Origin: UBA822 sp036336795
GTDB lineage: Bacteria > Gemmatimonadota > Gemmatimonadetes > Longimicrobiales > Gaopeijiaceae
Direction: 5' to 3'
DNA: 32,693 nucleotides
NCBI GenBank assembly: GCA_036336795.1
Contig: JAYZFL010000055.1
Coordinates: forward strand, 1 to 32,693
In this document: positions 26,901 through 32,693 of the stretch, in pieces
How the letters are laid out: each line of letters starts with the position of its first letter
Position numbering within the stretch: position 1 is the first letter of the stretch
Program-made: the position numbers and the translations under genes
The notes under the pieces: model-generated
Database searches by the model: none
Seen by the model: only the letters and a program-made list of their open reading frames with translations
Told to the model about the DNA's origin: nothing

Positions 26901-27078
26901 GGCAGCGGGAAGGCACCGATCGTTCATTTGTGGTGAGACATTGGCTGTCCAAATCAAGATCGGTGGTGACGAGGAAGGGGCGTATGTGTACAACTTCGTT
27001 GAAAGTTTCCGGATCGACGAGCTGGATGTAGTGCTAATGCTCCAACGGGAGGTCGTGGCGGAGGGTCAAGGAAGTTGA
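23905..27078 (+). CDS. ileS: Isoleucyl-tRNA synthetase, type 2 with altered HIGH motif
   Basis: IleRS charges tRNA-Ile with isoleucine and edits valine. The 1057-residue length fits type-2 (eukaryote-like) IleRS rather than the ~930-residue type 1, and the C-terminus lacks the zinc-binding cysteine pairs of type 1. The class I signature HIGH is replaced by GLHH at residues 54-57 (PTANGRPGLHHV), the GxHH form. KMSKS is intact at 600-604. WDTHGLPVE and WTTTPWTVPSNT (editing domain) are present. ATG 23905 has no strong Shine-Dalgarno sequence. The hairpin at 23828-23845 lies in the upstream stub, and no T-box is visible. Confidence 0.96.
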   Translation: MRYPETPESFLIMEEETLSRWEEENLFEATLTATADGEPFVFFEGPPTANGRPGLHHVISRTIKDLVCRFRAMEGRKITRIAGWDTHGLPVEIETEKRLGISGKTEIEELGIAKFNEACRGSVFEYKEEWENLSERIGYWLDYSQPYVTFHPGYVESVWWILKQLADRDLLYRGHKSVPYCPRCGTGLSSHEVALGYREIEDASLHFLCPWVSADGSPDSEGRAFLVWTTTPWTVPSNTGLAVHPDLSYVEVEENGRLVVLAEERVEAVFGEDVSVKRRYKGRELAGLRYARPLDLVPIPDESGNGWTVVLEDFVSSEDGTGIVHVAPAFGSDDYAAGQRHGLPMLRPIDETGCFIEGMELVGGMFVKDADLVLAEELKESGHLFRFGTVVHSYPHCWRCESPLLYVARDSWFAATSKLKKEMLAHNTAANWFPPDIGEGRMGEWLKGNVDWALSRDRYWGTPLPVWVCDAEPEHIEWIGSFADLEEHAGPLGDGFDPHRPFIDEFLWPCTRCDGTMRRTPEVIDAWFDSGSMPYAQWHYPFENQNRFSTHFPADFICEGLDQTRGWFYSLLAISTMLGKGPPFRNVVVNNLILDAEGQKMSKSRGNTVDPWDAIADHGADGIRWYLIISSNPWVSKRYDPAAVQEASRKFLDTLFNTYRFFTLYANAEDWSPLDSDPDPEQRSLLDRWLLSRLNSVVAQVREELDRYQVTRAYRSLGEFVSEELSNWYVRRSRSRFWGNTDDEDARAAFRTLWDALRSVCLLAAPVTPFVTDWVHRGLTGTSVHLEAFPECLLTEIDDSLEREMDVVRGLVSLGRASREEAKIRVRQPLRRLYAVLPGDVEIRPELMTLLEEELNVKEINFSASADSLISLSARPNYKVLGPRFSKETELAATSIRDLPEVDLQAYRAGEEISIEVAGRILPLQVGDLEVQEVSREGLVVRSESGLTVALDPTIDDDLREEGLARELVNRIQRLRKDSDLEITDRIRLGVFGPKEIQTAAGRHRSFICGETLAVQIKIGGDEEGAYVYNFVESFRIDELDVVLMLQREVVAEGQGS

Positions 27079-27105
27079 GTAAGAGTTGAAGTGGACGAGT
27101 GAATC

Positions 27106-28059
27106 GTGAAGGAAGACCAGGTTGAGATCCTTTTGGTCGAGCGCGCGGGTGATCGGCTCGACACTTACGTTGCAGGAAACTCAGATCTATCGCGAGCCCG
27201 TGTCCAAGCTTTGATTAAGGACGGTCGCGTGTCCGTGAACGGGCATGTTGGACGAAAGTCGGAGCGGCTGAAGATCGGCCAATGTATTGAAGTTCGCGTG
27301 CCTCCTCCGCAGGTACTAACCCTCCAGCCTGAGGCCATCCCTCTCGACATCGTTTTCGAGGACCGTTCTCTCGTGGTTGTGAACAAAGAGGCGGGTATGG
27401 TAACCCATCCGGGGCCAGGCCACCCCGGTGGTACCCTGGTAAATGCTCTTTTGGCACATGTAAAGAACCTTTCCGGTATCGGAGGCAAACTTCGACCTGG
27501 TATCGTCCACCGTCTAGACCGATTTACCTCCGGGCTCATGGTGGTAGCAAAGAGTGACAAGGCACATCAAGCCCTTTCCGAAGCGCTCCGACGGCGTGAA
27601 ATGAAGCGTTTATACCTCAGTGCTTCGTGGGGACACCTATCAGAGTCTCCACTTGACGTGGAAGCTCCCATTGGTCGTTCCAGAATAGACCGCCAGCGCA
27701 TGGCGGTCGTGGAGAGTGGACGCTATGCGAAGACGCGCTTCCGAGTCTTGGAGCGTTGGCTCGGGGCTGAACTGTTGGAGGTTGCATTAGGGACTGGTCG
27801 CACTCACCAGATACGAGTTCACCTGGCCCATATCGGCCATCCAGTCGTAGGAGACGAGGTATATGGGGTGGGCTGGGAGCGCGGGATCGGTGGGGTAGCT
27901 CGGCAGTGGGCACAGGAGTTGAATCGGCGGGTATCGAGACAATTTCTCCATGCGTGGAGACTTTCCTTTCGGCACCCTTCAAGCGGAAAAGCTCTCCGGT
28001 TTGAGGCTTCGCTCCCAGCCGACCTCAATACCTGTGCCGAGTGGGCTCGATCAGAGTGA
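27106..28059 (+). CDS. rluD: RluD-like ribosomal large subunit pseudouridine synthase
   Basis: This RluA-family enzyme converts uridines of 23S rRNA (1911/1915/1917 region for RluD) to pseudouridine. The 317-residue protein has an N-terminal S4 RNA-binding domain (about 14-75) and the catalytic HRLDRFTSG with Asp138. The late motifs GTGRTHQIRVHLAHIGHPVVGD and FLHAWRL are also present. The exact target (RluD versus RluC or RluA) is inferred from the S4 domain and length. It starts at GTG 27106, 27 bp after ileS. lspA, often found between these genes, is absent here. The stop shares GTGA with the next gene. Confidence 0.9.
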   Translation: MKEDQVEILLVERAGDRLDTYVAGNSDLSRARVQALIKDGRVSVNGHVGRKSERLKIGQCIEVRVPPPQVLTLQPEAIPLDIVFEDRSLVVVNKEAGMVTHPGPGHPGGTLVNALLAHVKNLSGIGGKLRPGIVHRLDRFTSGLMVVAKSDKAHQALSEALRRREMKRLYLSASWGHLSESPLDVEAPIGRSRIDRQRMAVVESGRYAKTRFRVLERWLGAELLEVALGTGRTHQIRVHLAHIGHPVVGDEVYGVGWERGIGGVARQWAQELNRRVSRQFLHAWRLSFRHPSSGKALRFEASLPADLNTCAEWARSE

Positions 28060-29030
28060 GCCCTTATGGTGTAAGCTTTGGACTTTTGTCCCTTGTTCTC
28101 CTGGCTGGACAGGACACCCCGCCGCCAACGCTGTCTGGTGCCAGCTATCTCGAAGGACGTCGAGTCACCGTGTCCTTCCTGCCGTCAGATTCCGTTAGAG
28201 CACGGCATCTGCTTCAAACCTTGGACGCAAGCTCTCCGTTGCCAGGCCTCCCGCCTGACTTTCCCACCGGAGTACTTCTGATCCTCGTTCCCGACGAAGT
28301 GACTTTTGACCGTCTCGTAGGCGGCCAGACGCCTGATTGGAGCGCAGCGGTCGCATTAACTGCACAATCTACGATACTACTTCCGGCGTTCGTTTCGTCC
28401 AGGCGAACCGGCTGGAGTGACGCTCGCGTTCTCCGACATGAATGGGCTCACATCGGTCTACATCAATACCTAGAGGGTCTTCGACTGCCTCGATGGTTCT
28501 CTGAAGGCTACGCTCAGTGGGCCAGTGGTGGGTGGGATTGGAGTGAAGCTTGGAAGTTGAGAATGGCGCTCGTGAGGGAGGGAAGTGTGTTGGACTCCTT
28601 GACCATCTCTTGGCCGAGGGATGAGTTGCGGGCAAGAATCGCTTACCTCCTTTCTGCAACGACTATTGAGTACTTGGCTGTGCAGAGCGGCCCCCGAGCG
28701 CTGGAGGTTCTTCTTTACCAATGGAAGGATACGGGCAGCTTTGAAGAGGCGTTCCGAGGTACGTTCGGTGTAACGACCGCACAATTTGAAGATGACTGGC
28801 AGCGCTATGTTCGGAGTCGATATGGCTGGCTTTTTATGCTGGCGCATTCGACTGTGTTCTGGATGCTTATGGGGTTAGTTCTGCTGACGCTTATGATGGC
28901 CAGGAGGCGGATCCGACGCGAGAGTATGGCCCGGCTTCGCGCTGGAGACATTCCAGATAAGCCAAATTTTTGGCTGGAAGAGTACGCCGAATTAGATGAT
29001 CCCGGACCCCACGCTGATCGGTCGGAGTAG
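28056..29030 (+). CDS. Membrane-anchored peptidase MA-like zinc metallopeptidase
   Basis: The product is 324 residues from GTG 28056, which shares GTGA with the rluD stop; GTG 28041 is an in-frame alternative. It has a short hydrophobic N-terminus (VSFGLLSLVLLAG) that looks like a signal peptide or anchor. The gluzincin motif HEWAH is at 128-132, with a third-ligand candidate Glu150 in WFSEGYAQW. A membrane helix lies near 258-283, followed by a basic stop-transfer. This pattern matches the peptidase MA-like family, with the catalytic domain expected in the periplasm. Substrate is unknown. Confidence 0.8.
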   Translation: MSPYGVSFGLLSLVLLAGQDTPPPTLSGASYLEGRRVTVSFLPSDSVRARHLLQTLDASSPLPGLPPDFPTGVLLILVPDEVTFDRLVGGQTPDWSAAVALTAQSTILLPAFVSSRRTGWSDARVLRHEWAHIGLHQYLEGLRLPRWFSEGYAQWASGGWDWSEAWKLRMALVREGSVLDSLTISWPRDELRARIAYLLSATTIEYLAVQSGPRALEVLLYQWKDTGSFEEAFRGTFGVTTAQFEDDWQRYVRSRYGWLFMLAHSTVFWMLMGLVLLTLMMARRRIRRESMARLRAGDIPDKPNFWLEEYAELDDPGPHADRSE

Positions 29031-29062
29031 GAGTTAACCATACTCTAGGAAAGGACGCCGAC

Positions 29063-30424
29063 TTGTCCCGTATTCTTCTCGTCGATGATGATTCCGACAT
29101 CCGGTCGGTCTTTCGCAAGAAACTGGAGCTTTTGAGTTACGAGGTAGAGGAAGCTGACTGCGCCGAAGCAGCCCTCGGAAAGTTGAAAGAATTCCATCCG
29201 GATGTCGTGATTACTGACGTACGTATGGATGGAATTACAGGGCTAGAACTCCTCAGTCGGATCAAAGAGTCGATGGAGGCTGTCGACGTTATTGTCATGA
29301 CTGGCCATGACACGATGGGCTCGGCGGTGGAGGCTATGAAGTCTGGGGCTTTCGACTACCTCGTGAAGCCCGTAGGGCTTGACGAGCTTGGTCGGGTGGT
29401 CGAGCGCTGTCTGAGTGAACAGGAGCAGGTTCGAGCGTCAACTGTAAGCGAGATGCCTGAGGTGTCAGACGACGATGGGTCGAAGATCGTTGTAGGCCGA
29501 GACCCCAGGATGGTTGAAATCTACAAGATGATCGGAGTGCTCGCACGAAACCGTGCCACGGTTCTGATCCGCGGGGAGACCGGTACCGGCAAGGAGCTTG
29601 TGGCCCAAGCAGTACATGATCACTCTCTGTATTCGAGTGAGCCTTTCATCGCGGTTAGCTGTACCGCTCTCACTGATACCCTCCTTGAGTCGGAGCTGTT
29701 CGGACATGTGCGTGGCGCTTTCACGGGGGCGGTAGGGGGGAAGAAGGGCTATTTTGAGCTCGCAGGTCAGGGAACGATCTTCCTCGACGAGATCGGTGAC
29801 ACGTCGCCGGATTTCCAGTCCAAGCTTCTTAGGGTTCTTCAGGAGCGACAGTTCTATCCCGTCGGTGGTGAGCAACCTAAGCGGACTGAGGCACGAGTAG
29901 TTGCCGCGACCCATCAACCCCTGGAAGAACTCGTCTCTGAGGGAGGGTTCCGTAAGGACCTCTACTTCAGACTCCGGGTTGTCGAGATCCATGTTCCGAG
30001 GTTGCGTGAGCGTAAGGCGGACATCCCGCTCATCGCGAATCACCTTCTTTCCCGGATTCGGAAGGAGACCGGGAGTACCGTTCATACCATCTCCGAAGAG
30101 GCATTACGGTGTCTCGACGAATATGATTGGCCGGGTAACGTGCGTGAGCTTGAGAATGTCTTGATCCAGGCTTCCATCGTTTCACGAGGGCCTGTGATCG
30201 GACCTGACCATGTCACGCTGGGTCCCTGGAATCATGTTCGGGATAAGGGGGACGCCGCCGATACTGTGTTGCGCGAGGACCAAGACATGACGTTAGACTG
30301 TGTCATAGAACGCCAATTACGGCGCGTGTTGGAGGGCGCTGGTGGGAACAAGACGAAAGCGGCTTCGATCCTCGGAATTTCACGCTCACGCCTGACTCGC
30401 TACGTGGACCGCTTCGGACTATAA
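29063..30424 (+). CDS. Sigma-54-dependent response regulator (NtrC family)
   Basis: A 453-residue activator with all three NtrC domains. The receiver domain (1-120) has phospho-acceptor Asp52 in VVITDVRMDG and Lys102 in LVKP. The AAA+ sigma-54 domain has Walker A GETGTGKE (171-178), the sigma-54-contacting GAFTGA loop (218-223) and Walker B GTIFLDEIGD. A C-terminal Fis-type helix-turn-helix is seen in NKTKAASILGISRSRLTRY. All key residues appear intact, so it should activate sigma-54 promoters after phosphorylation. The start is TTG 29063 with AGGAAAGGA upstream. No histidine kinase is encoded in the window, so signal and targets are unknown. Confidence 0.95.
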   Translation: MSRILLVDDDSDIRSVFRKKLELLSYEVEEADCAEAALGKLKEFHPDVVITDVRMDGITGLELLSRIKESMEAVDVIVMTGHDTMGSAVEAMKSGAFDYLVKPVGLDELGRVVERCLSEQEQVRASTVSEMPEVSDDDGSKIVVGRDPRMVEIYKMIGVLARNRATVLIRGETGTGKELVAQAVHDHSLYSSEPFIAVSCTALTDTLLESELFGHVRGAFTGAVGGKKGYFELAGQGTIFLDEIGDTSPDFQSKLLRVLQERQFYPVGGEQPKRTEARVVAATHQPLEELVSEGGFRKDLYFRLRVVEIHVPRLRERKADIPLIANHLLSRIRKETGSTVHTISEEALRCLDEYDWPGNVRELENVLIQASIVSRGPVIGPDHVTLGPWNHVRDKGDAADTVLREDQDMTLDCVIERQLRRVLEGAGGNKTKAASILGISRSRLTRYVDRFGL

Positions 30425-30481
30425 GGTCTCGGTTTATTGGTCGATATCTGCTTAACCCTAAGGTATTTGTTGCTGTCGGAG

Positions 30482-30510
30482 TTGACCCACGAACTTGCCG
30501 TAAATAGGAT
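30482..30510 (+). promoter_or_regulatory. Probable sigma-70-type promoter for the small membrane protein
   Basis: TTGACC (30482-30487), a 17-bp spacer and TAGGAT (30505-30510). Initiation 6-8 nt downstream would fall at or next to the ATG at 30518, suggesting a leaderless or near-leaderless mRNA. The AGGA inside the -10 could instead act as a Shine-Dalgarno sequence in a longer transcript. Confidence 0.4.
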
Positions 30511-30517
30511 CGTGACC

Positions 30518-30724
30518 ATGGCTAAAAAGAACGATGGGAAAGTAAGAAACCAGACCCGGAAGGGTTTGTTAGAGTTTTCTCGGATCAACTTGGCTTTCGG
30601 AGCCGGAGCGCTCGCCACGATAACCCTAGGGTACTGGTTGTTGTCCCAGGGTTCCATTTCGATGGCACCGATCCTACTCGTTGTGGGCTATGTCGTGCTG
30701 GTGCCTTTGGCGATCATCTTATAG
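30518..30724 (+). CDS. Small two-helix membrane protein
   Basis: A 68-residue protein with a basic N-terminus (MAKKNDGKVRNQTRKG) and two hydrophobic helices (about 26-45 and 49-68). It resembles in layout the short DUF3098-like proteins, with a GYWLLSQGSISMAPILLVVGY core, but I would not insist on the family. The frame is open to 30437, but ATG 30518 is favoured because the probable promoter overlaps the upstream part. It is the last plus-strand protein gene before the convergent aldehyde dehydrogenase, 27 bp away. Confidence 0.7.
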   Translation: MAKKNDGKVRNQTRKGLLEFSRINLAFGAGALATITLGYWLLSQGSISMAPILLVVGYVVLVPLAIIL

Positions 30725-30751
30725 CAGTTGGCCCCGGCGATCTCGGTCTCG

Positions 30752-32128
30752 TTAAGCCAGTTTGGTGACGACTCGTGCCTGTGTGAACTGGCGGTGTCCA
30801 TCCTTTGATTTGTGAAACCCGTAACCACTCTCACGCGCTCCGACCCACGGTGTACCAAGTGCACCACCGGCCATCCTGTTAATGCCTATCATACCGGCGG
30901 TGAGGCGACGAGCCACCTCAGCGGTCCGATCGTCATCCGCACCGAAGACAACGGCACCCAGACCGAAGTGGGTCGCGTTAGCTCTTTGAATCGCCTCCTC
31001 CTCTGATTCGACTCGTGTGACGCAGGCGATGGGACCGAAGGTTTCTTCGCGCGCGATTGCCATCTCCTCGGTTACGCCCGTGAGAACGGTTGGGGTGACG
31101 AAGTTGCCACGGTGTCCGGATCCACCAGCAAGGACGCTCGCTCCTTCGTTGACTGCTTCTTGAAGCTGCTCCAACACATGGTCTCTCTGCTGTTTGTTGA
31201 CCATTGGCCCCACCTTGGTTCCCTCCTCCAACCCGTCGCCCTGCTTCAAGTCGGTGGCCTTCTCCCCCAGAAGGGCCTCGAAACGGTCGGCGATCCCGTT
31301 CGGCACAAAAATCCTCTCAGTACTTACGCATACCTGCCCGGCGTTCCGGAAGCTGTTCAGAGCAGCGAACTTAGCGGCCTTATTAAGGTCTGCGCTCTCC
31401 AACACAATCATGGGATCCTTCCCACCAAGCTCTAGGATGACCCGCTTAAGTCCACCGCTAGCTGTTCGAAGTATGTGTTTCCCGGTTTCTCGTGAACCCG
31501 TGAAAGCGATGAGATCTACATCGGACTCGACCAACTGTTTCCCCTGGTCGTCAGCTCCGTGCACCACAATCAACACGTCGGCGGGAAGTAGCTCATTAAG
31601 GATGTCAGTGTATGCCTGACCACAGAGAGGAGTCTCTTCAGACGGTTTCAGAACCACAGTATTGCCAGCTGCGAGCGCAGGGAGAGCCATCCACGCTGGC
31701 ATAGACATGGGAAAATTCCACGGTGTGATCGCAGCGCACACCCCTAGGGGATCATGGTAGACTGTAGAGTGATTCCGCCCGTCATCAAAAATCTCCGGTG
31801 CTAGCGCATCCTTGATTTCAGCAAGCTCACTTCCGACATGAGCGAGTGACTTTACCTCTACCAGAGCTTCGAATAACGGCTTGCCCATCTCCTCGGTTAC
31901 GAGGCGTGCGAGCTCCTCTGCCCGTGCCCGAAAGATGTCTGCGGCCTCCGCCAGGAGGAGGGCGCGTTCGTCGTGACCGAGAGCTGCCCATGCAGGTTGG
32001 GCTGCCCGTGATCGGTTCACAACTTCGGGGATATCATCCAGTTGCGTAACGGGGACCTCTCCCACGACGGTTCCGTTGGAGGGGTTATAGGATTTCAACA
32101 TTTCCATACCTAATCTCTGGGCTGTCAT
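30752..32128 (-). CDS. NAD(P)-dependent aldehyde dehydrogenase (succinate-semialdehyde dehydrogenase-like)
   Basis: This ALDH-superfamily enzyme oxidises an aldehyde to the carboxylate. The 458-residue length and sequence style resemble the short succinate-semialdehyde dehydrogenase (GabD/Sad) group. Catalytic residues are present: Asn138 (PWNFP), Lys161 (VLKPSEETP), Glu233 (LELGGKDP) and Cys267 (GQVCVSTE). The substrate is a guess. The first ATG is at 32128; the ATG at 32101 (MLKSYNP) has TAGG 7 nt upstream, fits the family N-terminus well and may be the true start. It is the only minus-strand gene in the window and converges on the small membrane protein gene. Confidence 0.9.
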   Translation of the reverse strand: MTAQRLGMEMLKSYNPSNGTVVGEVPVTQLDDIPEVVNRSRAAQPAWAALGHDERALLLAEAADIFRARAEELARLVTEEMGKPLFEALVEVKSLAHVGSELAEIKDALAPEIFDDGRNHSTVYHDPLGVCAAITPWNFPMSMPAWMALPALAAGNTVVLKPSEETPLCGQAYTDILNELLPADVLIVVHGADDQGKQLVESDVDLIAFTGSRETGKHILRTASGGLKRVILELGGKDPMIVLESADLNKAAKFAALNSFRNAGQVCVSTERIFVPNGIADRFEALLGEKATDLKQGDGLEEGTKVGPMVNKQQRDHVLEQLQEAVNEGASVLAGGSGHRGNFVTPTVLTGVTEEMAIAREETFGPIACVTRVESEEEAIQRANATHFGLGAVVFGADDDRTAEVARRLTAGMIGINRMAGGALGTPWVGARESGYGFHKSKDGHRQFTQARVVTKLA

Positions 32129-32293
32129 CTATAAGCGGCGAACCGCGGACCTCTTCTGATGGGGATTATATTCCGCTGATTTCGATCGAAGTCCGTGAGT
32201 CGGGATCATCTCCAAGGTAGAGTAAATCGGGAACTCAGAACACGGGTAGGCTATCGACTCTGAACCCAAGCGGACCGAGTCACCTTCTTACTT

Positions 32294-32311
32294 CACCTAA
32301 GTGATTAGGTG
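32294..32311. repeat. 18-bp dyad, possible operator
   Basis: CACCTAA-GTGA-TTAGGTG is a perfect 7-bp inverted repeat with a 4-base centre, about 165 bp upstream of the aldehyde dehydrogenase start. No T-run follows. It could be a regulator-binding site or simply a small hairpin. Confidence 0.4.
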
Positions 32312-32395
32312 TGTTAAGTGGGGCGGATGAGGTGGAAAAGCTGGCAAGCTTGGGGCTGTAGAAGGTGAGCTTCTGGCAGGCCCACCACCACAAAG

Positions 32396-32554
32396 GAGGG
32401 CTACTGTAAGCGCCTATTCACTCAAGATGTGGCTCGGGCCGTAGGCCGTAAGTGACATTCAGTGGCGCAGGACATCTACACCCAAGGTGATGACGAGACT
32501 ATGTTGAAAGTCGTATCGGGCCTGGGACAGCTTCAAGAAGCTTTGTGGGCATGA
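32396..32554 (+). pseudogene. Possible remnant of a tyrosine recombinase C-terminus
   Basis: One frame gives KRLFTQDVARAVGRK, a stop (32453), then HSVAQDIYTQGDDETML and a short helix ending at TGA 32552. The HS-x-x-x-DIYTQ-DDE pattern resembles the catalytic-tyrosine end of phage-type integrases. It lies 53 bp before a tRNA gene, a classical integration target. The resemblance is short and from memory, so this is a weak call. Confidence 0.25.
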
Positions 32555-32607
32555 GCAAACTTTGGGCTCTTGATATTTGTCACTTAGCTTCAAAAGGAAT
32601 ACTCCTA

Positions 32608-32682
32608 GGGCGGTTAGCTCAGTTGGTTTAGAGCGCCTGGTTTACACCCAGGAGGTCACAGGTTCGAATCCTGTACCGCCCA
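32608..32682 (+). tRNA. tRNA-Val (UAC)
   Basis: A complete cloverleaf. The acceptor stem is GGGCGGT/ACCGCCC, the D arm GCTC/GAGC, and the anticodon stem CCTGG/CCAGG with loop TTTACAC (anticodon UAC, reading GUA). The T stem is ACAGG/CCTGT with loop TTCGAAT, and the discriminator is A. CCA is not encoded. Confidence 0.96.
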
Positions 32683-32693
32683 TTGATAAACGG

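Larger units (their letters stand above)
32129..32607. other. 479-bp non-coding gap between aldehyde dehydrogenase and tRNA-Val
   Basis: It must hold the minus-strand aldehyde dehydrogenase promoter and the tRNA promoter, but I could not assign either securely. A dyad lies at 32294-32311 and a possible degraded integrase end at 32396-32554. There is no intact ORF of note and no recognisable tmRNA, SRP RNA or RNase P RNA core. Confidence 0.6.

Noticed and set aside
32129..32607. Gap before tRNA-Val considered as tmRNA, 6S, SRP or RNase P RNA
   Set aside because: None of the diagnostic conserved segments or end pairings of these RNAs could be found.

Overview
The window is a densely packed bacterial housekeeping region. 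Almost every gene is on the plus strand, with mid-50s GC by eye. Many neighbours share a 4-base ATGA or GTGA stop/start overlap. GTG and TTG starts are common. The gene order (cdaA - exbB - exbD - exbD - tonB - yggS - divIVA - [punA relic] - ileS - rluD - NtrC-type regulator, and ftsB next to eno) together with the TonB and FtsH systems points to a Gram-negative didermal bacterium. A member of or near Gemmatimonadota is my best guess. That is an inference from remembered synteny, not a computed placement.

Layout. 1-8.4 kb: the 3' part of a coiled-coil zinc-ribbon protein, recJ, rsmD, coaD, a STAS anti-sigma antagonist, rsmA, the NADH-sensing repressor rex with a perfect operator in front of it, glyA, a Minf_1886-family protein and a small zinc-ribbon protein. 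8.4-13.4 kb: nnr (NAD(P)HX repair), thiL, plsC, eno and ftsB. 13.6 kb: tRNA-Met(CAU) and a terminator. 13.9-19.8 kb: an unrecognised protein, a glycerophosphodiester phosphodiesterase, tilS, a decayed hpt gene, ftsH and cdaA. 20-22.4 kb: an ExbB/ExbD/ExbD/TonB energiser operon ending in a strong nested terminator. 22.4-30.7 kb: yggS, divIVA, a decayed purine nucleoside phosphorylase stub, ileS, rluD, an anchored metallopeptidase, a sigma-54 response regulator and a small membrane protein. 30.7-32.1 kb: a minus-strand aldehyde dehydrogenase. The last 0.5 kb is non-coding, with a possible integrase remnant, and ends in tRNA-Val(UAC).

Most interesting. Two purine-salvage genes appear to have been lost independently at the places where they are usually found. 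Between tilS and ftsH an hpt remnant can be read in a single frame through three stop codons, with both protein ends recognisable and the middle deleted. Between divIVA and ileS a 52-codon stub resembles the start, and possibly the end, of purine nucleoside phosphorylase. Other short orphan ORFs with the same 4-base coupling (coaD-STAS, rex-glyA, cdaA-exbB) may be further stubs or real small genes. In addition, the IleRS has a GxHH in place of the HIGH motif, the form reported in mupirocin hyper-resistant type-2 IleRS.
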